A stretch of 64,000 nt of DNA from Mesodorylaimus sp. YZB2_4 (GCA_030248295.1 JASANH010000626.1:248001-312000); one strand, 5' to 3'; counted from the first letter of the stretch, positions 42,410-54,762 are shown. Program-made: numbers and translations. The notes: generated by a model from the sequence alone, not told the origin.

Positions 42410-43666
42410 ATGGCGGACAAGATCAATTGGCTGGTTCTGGGATCGTGGTCTGCAATAGCTGCATATCAAATTGGCGCCGCCATTCGAGAAATATGGTCTG
42501 CAAGACGACGCCGTTACCCCACGCTGTTTGATCGTGTGTTCAGCGGCAAGGAGGCCCACAATGGATGGCGTCGAGTGATTTCGTCCACCAGGTATTTGAA
42601 CGACAACTTGCTTCGTTTTCATCTCACTTACGGCGTGGCTCGCCCTCGTTTGTCTGATCCAAATGACATGAAAACTGAGCCAGCGATACTTCGTGGAACA
42701 AGTGTGACATTCGATTTCGAGCATTCCTTGCCCAGTGGTGCCAAGGTTTACAGTCTTCGCCAGGTATCGTTGATTCGAGATGCCGAAATGGTGCTGTTGA
42801 AAGTGCTGCACAATCCTGCTGAATGGATTGTGCCCGAGGCTCCTACCTGTTACCTCAATTCGCGTACTCTCGTCACTGGATTGCGACATCGTGGGTCGCC
42901 CAAAATTCGCATGTTTTTGATCGATACTGTTCATCGAATGGTTCGCAGTTTCACTGTACAGTTGCCCGAGGAGAATGCAGTAATGAATCATTATTATCTC
43001 AGCTTTGATCCCCGCCCGATGTTGCATGTTGTGTTTGGGAGATACAACTTTGCTGAGTTGGGGTGGTCCATTGAAATATTTGATGCCAAATACGATTACG
43101 TCTCTGCTGCCGCTGTGGGTCAAGACCCGATTTATCCGTTGTCCTGGCAAGAAATCTGTGTGCCTGTAGGCAATCGTGTCAGCTGGTGCACGTTCTACAG
43201 CGGTTCCGCCTTCCTCTTCGTCGCCTACGATCATTCCAATGCGACTAATCTAAACGGCCATATCTGCGTTTCGTTCTCCCACCCGAACATATGGCGAGTG
43301 GAGACAATGGCCGAATGGATGGCCGCATTCCAGAGTACACGAGAAGGAGAGGCCGTTTTGAAAGCTCTGCGAGCCTACGATTCGCTGACCCCGCCACAAA
43401 CCTGGCGTTGGATAAGAGTGCCGTCTATTCGATGCTTTCGACGCGTCCTGCCCTACCCAATTGGTGTGCAGGCTCTGGGTATCGGAGGCTATCGTGGTAT
43501 TGCACATCGATGGTTATCCCCGCCATCCTTGAAGCGACTGGCTCTGGAGGCTCTTTTGAGAGCAAAACCTGCTCTGAAAATGTCACAAGTGAAAAATGCT
43601 GTCGGGTTCGAAGTGTCGGATGGAATCGTGGACGACAGCGAAGACGTCGAATTAAACTCCTTGTGA
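42410..43666 (+). CDS. Unidentified 418-residue protein, possible SOCS-box-like end
   Basis: A single uninterrupted frame from ATG. The N-terminus (INWLVLGSWSAIAAYQIGAAI) could be a membrane anchor and is followed by a basic patch (RRRR). The middle is rich in beta-type segments (SVTFDFEH, MFLIDTVHRMVRSFTV, LHVVFGRYNF) with a propeller-like rhythm. Near residues 340-400 the sequence VPSIRCFRRVLPYP...PPSLKRLALEALLRAK resembles the order of a SOCS box, but it is too weak to call. The tail is acidic (DDSEDVE). I do not recognise the family. The reverse strand is also open over 42362-43234, but without family features. Confidence 0.65.
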   Translation: MADKINWLVLGSWSAIAAYQIGAAIREIWSARRRRYPTLFDRVFSGKEAHNGWRRVISSTRYLNDNLLRFHLTYGVARPRLSDPNDMKTEPAILRGTSVTFDFEHSLPSGAKVYSLRQVSLIRDAEMVLLKVLHNPAEWIVPEAPTCYLNSRTLVTGLRHRGSPKIRMFLIDTVHRMVRSFTVQLPEENAVMNHYYLSFDPRPMLHVVFGRYNFAELGWSIEIFDAKYDYVSAAAVGQDPIYPLSWQEICVPVGNRVSWCTFYSGSAFLFVAYDHSNATNLNGHICVSFSHPNIWRVETMAEWMAAFQSTREGEAVLKALRAYDSLTPPQTWRWIRVPSIRCFRRVLPYPIGVQALGIGGYRGIAHRWLSPPSLKRLALEALLRAKPALKMSQVKNAVGFEVSDGIVDDSEDVELNSL

Positions 43667-46605
43667 TCTCATGGTCCCGCGTGATGATCGGCTTTTATCG
43701 ACGCCAAGAGCGCCTTGCATTGTTTTACTGATTTTAGATCCTGGCTAGTTTTATCTCGCATGTTCTTAGTAGCTGTCCTGTCCCGCTGCGAGTTTGGATA
43801 GTAACCAAAAAAAGATTGCATTCTGCAATTCACACTTTCTCATTGGGGCAAACGCATTTTGTCACACATGCAGTAATCGGCAGCGTGCATTCATCATTGC
43901 TTTTATTGTTTGGTGGCATGACGGAGACTCGGACTGCCTTTACATGCTTCATTTGAGACTAAACAGTTAAAACCGGATTGATTGTCGGACCAAGGTAACT
44001 GCCCACGCGCAACCGTCTGTACTTGCCCACGCATGCATGCACGCATCTTTCCCACGCTTCGTTTTTATATCTTGCGTAACCTTTGTTGCTTGGTTTATTT
44101 GTCATGTTAGTTATGCATTTCTAATGACGTTGTCAACTTATCAGGTTTCGATAACTTAAGAAATCAATTTCGAGCAGGAATGTATAAAATCCTGATGGGA
44201 TAGGAACTCGTAAGAGTAAATCCGTGGGCGCGCACACACGCCCAATGAGTGGGGTATTTACATGCACGGTTGCACATTTTGTCTCCTGCACAACAGAACA
44301 ACAAGCATCAGCGATGATGATATCGATTTACAAAGAAACAAATAATTATTCCTCATCCGCTCGACAGAGTTTATGAAAAATAACGCATAAATATATGTTG
44401 AGTGATTGAAATAGACCCGGTGGGCGTCACAAATTGGGTACATAACAAGAAATTTCAATATCTACCCCCGCATTGCTGTTTGTCGTTACTGGTCAGTTGA
44501 GACACTGATGTGAGCAGGGGGGGTAGGTTGGTAGCGCAAACAGGCCTCGATTGCTTTCGAACTGATGCTGGGTATCACTAATTGTAAAAGAGTGTGGCAC
44601 CCATGCACGATCTGGTTTCTTATGATATCCCTGTAGTGCCGTCTCATTTTGACACTTGTTCTCGAGTGCCAAGTTTGGTCAAGGTAAAATGACGATCAAC
44701 AGTTTTTGATCCTACCGGTACTTACGGCGCCTAATAGCAGCATGGCTCATCGTCAGTCTCGTGCTCCATTATCGGCCTGAATAGCTATTGATTCAACCAG
44801 TTCCATCTTCCGATGACGTGCAGTATAGCCTTGCCAGTATGGCACTACGCCAGTACTCAAATATGTGAATATGTAAACTGGCTGGAAATGACTGATTTAT
44901 GCATTTGAGGAAATACCGAGCCAACTCTGCCTGCAAAATTTCCTTAAGAAAGCCGTAAGAAATGTCTTCCTCTGGGAATGCAAAACCCTCCGTTTGATCC
45001 TCTGTCTACTTTGATGCTTAGTAAACGCTGTTTCCTCAGTTGTGGGCCCATATGTCGTTACTACAAATGCGCTCACGCCCTCAGCATTTGATCAGCATAT
45101 GGACGCGAAACAAAAATAATGCAGCTAATTTTGTCGTTTTCCTTGGCTAGCGGAGAAACGTGCTTAGGCATTGTTTTGATGACGAACTTTCTCTCCGTTC
45201 TCTTTGATTTCGCTAATATGTATCTGTCTTTGTTGCAAGTGTCCCCTTTGAACTTTCAGCTGAACATCAGGGTGATCGGCGCGGTCTGACCCACGCCCTC
45301 TCACTCATTGTCAGTAGCCTATTTACTGTATAAGATAAAATGCCATTCTTGCTTATGACGGCTGTGTGTTGCAGTCAAACCACCCATTTCTTTCTGCCTT
45401 TTTCCTTCTTGCATATCTTGTCCTTCTATAATAAGTCTGAAGCCTTTGTCTCAAGGTCCCGACCTTTCGGGTGGGTTGATTGAACTCTATGCGGAATCCA
45501 ACAAATCTGCGAACTATAGCGTACTCTGCTATCAATAAGGGCACTGTACCTGCACACGACGCCATTCAGGACCCGCGCAGTACAAGACTCCCCTTCCTCC
45601 TCTTATGCGCACGACGGTTTCCCCGGATGTTTCAATGGTTGACATCACTGTCAAGGAAATCATAAAATGACTACCTCCGGGCTATTTTTACCTCGTTTCC
45701 TCGCTTATGCCAGCCGCCTCTTCAAAACTTTTCCGCAGGCAATAGTGACGTGAAGAAACCAATAATTGGTATTTTGATTACCTTGATCAAACAGAGCACG
45801 TTTAGTATCATTTCGTCCTCAAAAACATCTCGCTTGTCAATCAATAAGCAAGCTCAACCATCTCCTTTACTCTCTACGAGGTCACCAGGGCAATCAGAAA
45901 GCAGTACTTCGTGTGTCCTTGTTCGTGTCGACATTTTTTCTTAGCTTTTACGTTTCCAAAGTGTCAAGCGAAAGCTTTTTATGCTTTCTCCAACGCTCGA
46001 TTTGTGCGTCAATCGAGGATTGCGTCTTGGCTTTTGGTACTTTCTCTAATTAGAAGCTTTTTGTCGAGGCAATTACCCTGGATGGCAACAGTTTGATGCT
46101 CTTTTGGTGCCGTCGGCACGTTGCATCGCGCGTCCCGCATGCATCGTTACCGATGAGCAACTCATGTGTAGAGTCCATGCTATGTTCACGTGGACAGAAG
46201 CCTCTAGATGCTCGGTCAGGATCCCAAAATTCATTAATGATGTCCTCAATTCCGGATAAGCATGACCTCATACAGTCCGATGAATGGTTTTCGTGGGCGC
46301 GTAGTAAATTTGCTTAAGTAAAGGGCACATGAGAGAGGGGCACCATAGGGGGCATGTAGGGTTTTTACTGGCTTTTAATTACTGAGATTGTAGGGGAACA
46401 TGTTTTTTATTTGTTTAGCAAGAAGAGCCGTCTGTCAGACGATCTGCCCACCGCGTCGCGTTTTTGCCATATCAAGCTTTCTTCATTATACTGTACATGT
46501 TTAGGCTATTTGAACGTCGAGTCGGTCAGTTCTCTCGAAGAGCAAGAGCTCCTCGACTCCCAACTGCTACTACTAGTCGCAGGTTCATATCGGCATTTTT
46601 CGAAA
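43667..46605. other. Long intergenic region, no supported gene
   Basis: About 2.9 kb with only short frames. No inverted repeat, SINE or tandem array noticed; a GCATGCATGCACGCAT simple repeat lies at 44029-44045. Confidence 0.4.
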
Positions 46606-47413
46606 ATGAAAAGATCAGAGGCCTCTTTATTTTTCGTATTCACCTGCGCTTGTTTCTTGGTCGTGTCCGCAACGGTGAAGGAATTCGATGTGAAATACGG
46701 ATTCAGGCGTGCAGAGGGCGATTCGGTCACCGACCAAACCCTGGCCGATGCCGCTTGTCACGCCAAGCTAATACGCGTGTTGGTGGGCGTGTGTGGTGGC
46801 TGCATCGAGCCGACCAAAGTTCAGGCTCTTCAATCATTGAGTAAGTTTGGTTATTGTTGCGGTGTGGTAGGGCTCCTTTTTTAATCCTTGGGATTTTTTC
46901 TCGTATCAAAGAGCCCAGAAAGGTCAATGATACAGATGACATTTAAAATAGGTATGCCGTCATTCCTTTTGCCATCCCGTTGGGACCTTATTGGGCCACA
47001 TCCGTTTTGTCACCATCAATGCCAACACTGTTTTCTCTCGCCGAGGGTATTAACTCCTATTATTAACTCACACAATGCAAGGTGCGAAAACAAGGCCCGC
47101 TGCATATTCTAAATCTGGCTAATACTACCAAGAGGAACAGTTGCGTATTTCTTTTCTGACCTTTTGCAACGGATTACCAATTGATACCTCGCCTACTCAA
47201 AAACGTCAATAGAGGATATAACTTAATGAATACGATGGTCCTTGGCTCGCATGCATGTTGTTTTTTGTTGCAGACGTTCCCCGTATTTTTTGCTTTTTGA
47301 GATAAAGGGCAGCAGACTGTAATAAGCTCGCCTTTTCAGCCATGCTTTGTTGTCGCTCACGATGCAAGTACAGCTACATGAAGTCATACTGCTGTACGCC
47401 GACCGACGAATGA
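46606..47413 (+). CDS. Insulin-like peptide A (no C-peptide)
   Basis: Two exons, 46606-46840 and 47340-47413, joined in phase 1 (the ancestral insulin intron phase), giving 102 residues. A signal peptide (LFFVFTCACFLVVSA) leads to a B chain with C-x11-C (CHAKLIRVLVGVC) plus an extra Cys (GGC). The A chain is CCRSRCKYSYMKSYC, i.e. CC-x3-C-x8-C, plus one more Cys and a short TPTDE end. Eight cysteines predict four disulphides, as in many nematode insulin-like peptides. In this model the chains are separated by only ~16 residues with no dibasic site. It is either a single-chain hormone, or a small middle exon is missed in the 499-nt intron. It is related to the next gene. Confidence 0.78.
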
Positions 47414-49121
47414 AATCTTGGAACGTACTATACGTTTGACTATAAATCCAACACGTGGTTTGTACTCTGCGAGGACAAAGTAAAAGAAGATTCTTTGCAT
47501 AGTTTGTTTTCTGTGATTTTAGTGTTACAATAAGACTGACTTTTAGTTTATTTGGTGCTTAAACTACACATTGCTCTACATTGCCCCTACGCACACACAC
47601 AGACATGGAAGGCCAAACACCACCTCCTCTCTCCCTGGGAGGTGAGACTGTGACGCTTGTGACCATTCCATTTCCTCCTACCTACAGTGACTAATTTGGT
47701 CATACCCCTCCTCTCACATCCATTCACTCATTTCACCACGTTTTTTTTGTGGGATCAGCTCAAATGTCATAAGATTGAAAGCCTATCATTCGCCTTATCA
47801 GCGTGTGACTTGTACACTGCTGGAGATGGAGCTAATCAAAGCTGATATGCGGAATTACCTTCGCATGAGTCTACATAGGCCGGCAGATGTCTCAGCGTGA
47901 CCAAATGACACGGTAAATAATCATTTACAGACCAGTTTTTTATCTGAAAAAGGAGTCTAGTCTTTTTATGTTCATACTCGTAAATGTCCTATTAGCAAAG
48001 TCGTACATATATCGAGGTACTGGCTTGCACTAGACTTTTCCAGTCTCTTCTTTTTAAAAGTTTGAAAAGATAGGTCTGATCTAGTCTAAGCAGGAATTTT
48101 ATGTTCTTATCAGCTTATTTCCTGCCTTCTTGCTTTTGATTTATTAAAAATTATTTACGACACCTACGCGAAAAATCACATCAAAGCACGCTCGCATGAG
48201 TAGATTTCATCTATAATTAGCTAATTTTTCATTTGTTTACCACCAAGGACAGTGAACGACCTTGTAGAGGTTAGGAAACCGAGACTCATTCAAGCGTTAT
48301 AAGCAGGCGGGTGTCGAGAAACATCTTTCTCATTAAAAGAAAGATCCGTTCATATGCTCTCTGCTCACATATTGTACGGAATAATACGCCCTCTCCTGCT
48401 GCTATCGTTTAATCTTCGAGAAAGACTTTTTCGAAGGCTTTGAGCAAAGGAGTTTGAAAATTACAAATTAATCGCATTGTAATGAAAAGAAGGAAGAACT
48501 GTGCGAAAACAAAGGCACTCACTCTTCCATAATGCATATGAGGGGTGTTTGTGGGTGCATATATAACGAGTGGAAGGAACCTGGCCAGTGGCAGAATAGT
48601 GAGTGCGCTGGGTGCAAAGGAGAAATAGGACCTTCTTCGTCTTTTTTGGTACTCGCTTTGTGTTTGGCTCGAAGGGGCGTGTTTTGCCAGAAGATATTTC
48701 TGGGAGCTGTTTTTCAAAAACAAACTGCATTCCCAAAACTGTATAGTTCGATGGACGCGTCGGGTGGGGGTTTTGCTTATTCTCGCGTTGGCGATACCTT
48801 GTGATATCACGGGGGCAATTAGTAGGTTCGTCTCTGTTTTTGTCAGGCGTAAGTAATCTCGGTCTTAGATACGGGTTCCTGGGACATGAAGTGACTACGT
48901 AATAGGAGCTTTGTAGGGTCTAATTTTTACTCGCAATAGGTGATCATTGTCTTTCATATCATAATCGAGTCCGCTCTGTTGGCCTCGGCACATATGTATA
49001 TCAGAGCTTCACATGGACGGGATCATTCTAGCCTTTCAGACCGGCGAGACAAGCCTGCTCCTTATTCTCAAGTATGGTCCTCACGTGCTGCTCATTTCAA
49101 TCTAAAATACTGCCATGGTCC
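47414..49121. other. Intergenic between the two insulin-like genes
   Basis: No supported gene. Frames at 48409-48810 (minus) and 48532-48804 (plus) overlap each other and show no features. Confidence 0.35.
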
Positions 49122-49794
49122 ATGACGGCCGGTTTGATTCTCATGGCCTTATGCTTGATGATATGCGACAGTAAACCGACCCTCTCTTCCAACGACCAGC
49201 CACTGGCCAACAGCAATGATCGCATTATTCGAATCTGCGGCCGAGAGCTGACCAATATGATAAAGGGATTGTGCAAGAATTGTATTCGAGGCCCACCTAG
49301 CATGCAGAATTTGGCGAAAAGTAAGTTTTCCTTGGTCAGATCAGAACGAACAACTCTCACGTCAGCTACAGGAACCTGAGGTTTTACTGTCCAAAGGGAT
49401 GCGCCCTATCGACAGGAGAGAGCTCTCTTCCGTGTAGTCCGAATGGGACTTCCAGGTGGGCTCAAACGAACCAACATCGGCTAGGCACGAATGTGACCAT
49501 CCCCAATGCACGTATATTTTGTTTGCAGGGAGCTCCACAGAATACTTTCTTCTTAATCTCGATGCTCGCACAATCAGACCAGAGGTCGAGGAGCTGGACG
49601 AGGACGAGGATGGTGATGACTTGGAAGAGGATCCTTACAGTGTGAGCAAGTCGGTCGTGCGGTTTCGACGTGCTACTGATGGCGGTGTTGCGAGGGAGTG
49701 TTGCGAAAGGCAGTGCAGTTTCCGCTATATGAAAAGCTTCTGCTTACCTGAAGCCGAGTGCGAAAAAGCTAGGAGGAAAGGAAGAGGCAAGTAG
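49122..49794 (+). CDS. Insulin-like peptide B
   Basis: Two exons, 49122-49320 and 49529-49794, phase 1 junction, giving 154 residues. A signal peptide (MTAGLILMALCLMICDS) precedes B chain IRICGRELTNMIKGLCKNC (C-x11-C plus an extra Cys). A KR-type cleavage site is built across the intron (LAK|RSS). An acidic C-peptide (EELDEDEDGDDLEED) follows, then a furin-type RFRR. The A chain is CCERQCSFRYMKSFC (CC-x3-C-x8-C) with an extra Cys downstream and a basic tail. The A chain shares YMKS with peptide A. It would be a secreted ligand of a DAF-2/insulin-type receptor. Its classical B-C-A layout contrasts with its neighbour. Confidence 0.88.
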
Positions 49795-50871
49795 AATGGC
49801 GATGGCATACGAGTAGTGTACAGTCAAAAGTGAAACACGAAGAGTATTTTTGGAATACGTGTAGAAGAATTTATTCTAGCTTTTTAAGTATATTAGGTTC
49901 GATGTCATAACTCAAATATACTTTGTCATTATTTGACTGGAGTACTGTTTCTCTTGCTATTTGCCTCGCCTTTTGTGCATACTGTACAAACCGCAGGCTT
50001 TGACGAGAATGGTTCACGAGTACTCGGCCGTGGCATGAATACGGATAACTGCGCAAACATGCAGACACCCGCACAGAGCTTACGCAAGTCCCTTATCGCA
50101 CCTATACTGGGCTATTCTAGCGGAATGAAGGATATTCTGTCACATTTATGGAATAGTACTGCCTCTAGAGGCGACCTGGCATGACTCCTTGCATGGCATT
50201 AACATGAACTACTGTACTGTTTGGAATGAGGGCAAGGCGTGCTCTTCCAAACCGCGGGATGGCACTGCCTATCCCTGAGTAAAGGACACACACCGATCGC
50301 TTTGTGAACACGATATCGATTTACGTAAATGCCGCTGCTGGATGGAACTCCCTCCAAAGCCTTCGTTCATCTAGAAAGGACGAGCTGGCGAGGTGTTACT
50401 CGTGCGTTGGCGGCTTCAACATTAGGATGCGAGGGGCTGAAAGATTGCCGGATGAGACAGTAATCTTGGGCACTTATCTAATTATGAAATGTAATATCCC
50501 CTAATTGAATGTGCTTGGCAGACAATGACGCCCGTAAGCACAAGGTATTACCAGACACATCTAATTAGGTTGTCGGCACTCGGGATAATAAGGGCGCGTG
50601 AGCACTTAGGCGTGATCTCTGTTCAAGATAATTCTACTGCCGCTCCCTGATTAGATAACTGCTGGATACTTCGCTAATGGGGCGTCCAGGTGCATCATGG
50701 ATCAACAGCTCGAGGTGTTTTTACAAAGCCTCTTTCGAAATGCCACAAATGGCATACAACACAATGTCAAAGATGAATGCTGTCGGAATGGAAATTTGGA
50801 AGCAACAATAAACATAACAAGGAAGCACCTCTGATTGGGAACGGCTATGAAGGCTCCATAGACCTTGTCTT
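49795..50871. other. Intergenic, no supported gene
   Basis: A frame at 49933-50184 begins with a hydrophobic stretch but has only a TTG start and no further features. Includes the collagen gene's 3' flank. Confidence 0.35.
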
Positions 50872-52502
50872 CTAGTATCCTGGAGCCGTGCGAGGTGGCG
50901 GGCAGTGATCGCAGCTTCCATGGCCGCCAGGTGGTCCCTTGTTTCCACGAGGTCCTGGGCCACCAGGGTTGGCAGCTGGGCCTGGATCGCCGGCATCACC
51001 CACATCTCCTGGATTGCCTTTGGGACCAGGGTTGCCGTCCTTGCCTGGAGGGCCAGCGGGACCTTTGGGTCCGTCCTTTCCAGGTGGGCCGGACTCTCCA
51101 GCGGGTCCATCAATCTGAAGAGTAGGCAAGGTTTGGGAAAGAACAAGAGGAGACGTAAGAATGGGATCTTACCATGTTGATCTTGCCAGCATCGCCAGTA
51201 GGTCCCTTTGGACCGGGATTACCTAAAAAGAATGAGCTGTAAGGGCCTTTAACGACCGCACCACACTTTATCAACTTACCAGGAGGGCCAGCACCGGCCT
51301 CGTGGCCGACCATACCGCGTTCTCCACGCTTGCCATTGGCGCCAGGTGCACCAGGCGCACCCTTTGGGCCTGGCGGTCCTTTTGGTCCCTAAATCAATTT
51401 TACAAATCTTTAGCTGCTGCCATCACAAATCAGTTTTCCACCTTACCATTGGGCCGTTTGGTCCTGGCGGTCCGGGCTCGCAAGTCACTAAAAGAACCAT
51501 ATAAGGCGATAAGAACAGTCTAATCTAAATCAAAACGTTGTGCATACTTGGACATTCTTCAACTTCTTCCTTCTTTTCAGAAGGAGCATAGGTAGCTGGT
51601 GGAGGAGAGGGAAGAGGAGCTGGTCCATATTCCGATCCTGGCCCGCCAGCGGCGCTTCCCGCGGCAGCACCGGCACCAGCTGCAGCACCAGCACCGGCAC
51701 CACCAGCACCAGCCGCAGCGTCACCATCAGCTGAAGCGCCAGCCTGTGCTGTGCCTCCTGCTCCAGCACCTCCGACCGATTTTCCGTCCTTTCCGTTTGC
51801 ACCATCCTTTCCGTTTTCGCCGTCCTTCCCATCCGTGCCGTCTTGACCAGGAGGGCCTGGCGGACCAACCGGGCCCTGACCGCACGTGCAGCCTGCAAGC
51901 GCATGTGCTTTTGAGCATCAAATCGGTTTCGATTATTCGATTTGCAACTTACATTGTTGTGCCCCAGCTTGGTTGGTCTGTCCATAGCCAGGCTGAGGGG
52001 CAGGAGCTCCATAGCCAGTCGGGGCTGGGGGTTGAGGTGGTTGCGTTGGTGGTGGTTGCGTTGGCTGTGGTGGTTGCGGCTGATAGCTTTCAGGGGCGGG
52101 TGTAGTCGGTGCGTATCCACCTCCACCAGGCGGGGCACCAATGTTTTGCAAGAATGGTGACTTGGCTTCATTTTGAGCAGCCGTCAAAGCCACGCCCGAC
52201 GCGAGGTCCGTCCACTGTCCGAAGAGCCAAGCTCGCTTGTGCCTGCTGCTGATCAACTTGATGTCCAGCGTTTCCACCTGGAACCACAGGTCGCGAGATC
52301 TCGATCGGCAGAGTTCAGCTTCAGCTTGTAAATGCGATTGCAGGCTTTGCACGTAACTGTAGACCAGGGGCAGGGTGATGACTGAAGCCGAGACAGCCAC
52401 AGTGCTGACCACAACAGCGAAGAAAGCCACCCTCCTCAGGTGCATATGGGTCGGGGTCTCCGACGGATGGAGGCTAATGGCCTTGATTTTCTCGCCTTGC
52501 AT
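50872..52502 (-). CDS. Nematode cuticle collagen
   Basis: Structural protein of the exoskeleton. Six exons in phase: 52502-51953, 51892-51548, 51487-51447, 51388-51280, 51222-51173 and 51114-50872, giving 445 residues. The Col_cuticle_N domain has a membrane/signal helix ([27 protein letters not shown]) with the usual HL.....A pattern. A processing-type basic site (SSRHKR) comes next, then a Pro/Gln-rich stretch. Short Gly-X-Y block 1 follows CCTCGQGP. An unusual Ala/Gly-rich spacer (about 60 residues) precedes ECP, and several Gly-X-Y blocks with interruptions follow. The end [13 protein letters not shown] is the classic cuticle-collagen terminus with paired cysteines. It is the strongest evidence that the genome is nematode. 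Confidence 0.95.
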
Positions 52503-53828
52503 CTTCTTCCAATTGACTAGAACTGGAGAAATTCAAGTACACGAATGAATGCAAGACTGAATTAGACTGGCCGAATGCGCCTATTTATGAGTTGCGTGTG
52601 GATGGTGAAATGACCCAGATTCAACTTTCTTACCCCAATAGCCCGTTACGAGGCAGCGAAAGTACATGGCCAGTGAGACAGTAATGATTTAGGTCAGTCC
52701 GAGGACTCGCTTTCCGCTCCACTATTACTTGTATGAGACGATTTTTAGGTCGAGAAAGTTAAGAAATCTCGCTTATGCGACCTGAAAATCAAGGAAAGAA
52801 AAGTTTGACTACATTTTCATGAAATTGGCCCAGAAACACAGTCCGCAAGGTTCGTTTTATTTTTATGTGACGTCAGTCCGTTCATGTCGCAAGAATGCCT
52901 GCGGGCGGGATGTAAACGGATTTGAGTTCATACAGTATATGAACTGCATGGGTCGATTTCTCAGCATACCAGCCGCCAGTGCAAGTCAGATGTGCAGACC
53001 ATGATACTGTGCAACTCGAGAGTGGGCCATGGAAACCCAGTGTCCGAAGTCAGTACTGCCTGGGCCAAGGCGCGCAGTCAAGTCAAGTCAAGTACCTACT
53101 GTAGGTACCCGCACAGTGCACCACTGACCACGTCAAGTGCGTGTACACACACCACAGTCGTCGTGGCTCGTGGTACCTCACAATACTGCAGAGACAGCCC
53201 AGAGAATGCGGTCCTTGAATCAGACAGGGGGCACACGTTGGTACAGTATCCTTTGACACAATGGGCTGCATGTAGTCCCACACAGGACCATCCTGTGTAG
53301 GACTTCTGTTGGAGGTCTTCTAACGATAACAACCCACAGGATTCCTGGAGTGGCAAATCACCTCAGATTTGGTAAGAAGTATCAGCCCGCCCAGATCAGC
53401 AACAGCGAACATTGAGTTGTCACATCACTGTTGCTGGGGTCTGACCACCAACATTTGAACCCGCGAAATCCTATCCTAGTGTAGCTGATTGCGAGTGACC
53501 GCTGGTCTACTCCATATTAGCTATGCGCCCATGGTCCCACCAACCAGCAGCACATTTAGCCCTAAGGCAAGTAATAGGTTCACTCAGAAAGACCATATGC
53601 ATCATTATTGCAACCCAATAAATTCGTAAGTTGAGATTGTGACAGTCCAAAAGGCGCAGTCTTACTCAAGAAGATGACAAATGTAGATGCAATAAAAGAG
53701 GTTCATGCAAAAAGGGGAAGCCTAAACATGAAATTACAATGACATCAGGTCGCACCACAACACTCGCAGAAAAAGTAGCAGACTCCAGTTTGAACGCATA
53801 AAAATGGAAACGGAGATTACTTGGTTTT
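52503..53828. other. Intergenic with a possible tRNA-like repeat
   Basis: Upstream of the collagen gene. On the minus strand near 53530-53445 a GACCAGCGGTCACTCG stretch and a B-box-like GGGTTCAAATG suggest another tRNA-derived SINE remnant. GTACC-rich palindromes lie at 53090-53110. Confidence 0.35.
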
Positions 53829-54422
53829 TCATTTGGCATCCACCAAAATGCTGTTTGAATACTCTCGTAATTCGAAATATTCCTTGTGTTCTTCTAGTTC
53901 TTCTTGCAGCTTCTGTTGTTCGTCCAGTAAACATTCGATTTCATCGTCGCAAGCAAGCTTCTCCAGCAAAGCCTCATTCAGTTGATCACGAATCTTCTTG
54001 GCGCACGTTTCCCAATATGGCTTCCACGTGTCTCCCGCGAGATCATAAAGCTTCGGGCCCGTACTGTACAATAATTCACGAACTTTCTTTTCGTCCTTGA
54101 AGTCAGGTGGCAATGATAATTCGGTATTTTCGCCACGATCGATGCGTGTGGATGGAGTTTTGAGCGTTATTTCTTTCTCGATTCCTAGTTTAACATCGGC
54201 GGATGTCGATTCGTTCGATTCTTTCAAAATTTTATCATCGGCGCCTGGGAAAAAGGAGGTGATCTTTTTGGAAAAACGGATGTTTTCCCGTGGTCGTTCT
54301 TTCTTCATTGACGGCGATTTTCCTTCGAAACGTTTGCAGCTTGGACTACGGCCAGCTATGGTTTTACCATCACTTGTGATTTGCAGAGGGCGAAGTGCAG
54401 GCGATGACGATCTGCTGCTCAT
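53829..54422 (-). CDS. Geminin-like replication-licensing inhibitor
   Basis: A single-exon frame of 197 residues from ATG. The N-terminal half is Ser/Lys-rich and disordered, with SP sites and basic clusters. The C-terminal half carries the geminin pattern WKPYWETCAKKIRDQLNEAL, as in YW...AE.RR.AL.EAL. A short heptad coiled coil follows (DDEIECLLDEQQKLQEELEE), then a polar end. Geminin binds CDT1 and blocks origin re-licensing; the YW-led coiled coil is the dimer and CDT1 contact region. It could instead be a multicilin/GEMC1 relative, but the size (human geminin 209) favours geminin. No destruction box was identified with confidence. Confidence 0.7.
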   Translation of the reverse strand: MSSRSSSPALRPLQITSDGKTIAGRSPSCKRFEGKSPSMKKERPRENIRFSKKITSFFPGADDKILKESNESTSADVKLGIEKEITLKTPSTRIDRGENTELSLPPDFKDEKKVRELLYSTGPKLYDLAGDTWKPYWETCAKKIRDQLNEALLEKLACDDEIECLLDEQQKLQEELEEHKEYFELREYSNSILVDAK

Positions 54423-54754
54423 AATGTCGTCTCCGTGGGATACGTATATTGATTGAAACGAATCAGATCTAAATGAAAAACTAGACTGCAGACGGAATCA
54501 CGAGAACGAGGGGATGTTCTGCAGTGTGATGTGTTTGAGGCTTATCTCGTTTTGAAATGCTAGATGTATAACATTCATAATCATTATGGCGTTTAGGCCG
54601 TTTAATGGATTCGAAATTCTGTTCCCACAGAATACTTGTCACACAAAGCCTGCAAAAACAGCTAGGATGGAATGACAATGAGTCCTTCGGGAGTGACAAG
54701 AGCGATTCGATAGCCAGATGTAAACATTTTACCTATAGCGCTTTAATTCAGTCA
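54423..54754. other. Intergenic 5' of the geminin-like gene
   Basis: No repeat or gene seen. Confidence 0.35.
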
Positions 54755-54762
54755 GGCTGTAG

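Noticed and set aside
42362-43234. 290-codon minus-strand frame opposite the 418-residue gene
   Set aside because: No start, domain or compositional support, and the plus frame is longer and cleaner.
49933-50184. Possible third secreted peptide after the insulin pair
   Set aside because: Only a TTG start, no insulin cysteine pattern and no splice partner.
51530-52171. Long reading frames overlapping the collagen gene in other frames and on the opposite strand
   Set aside because: Low-complexity by-products of Gly/Ala/Pro-rich collagen codons; the collagen frame itself has domain support.
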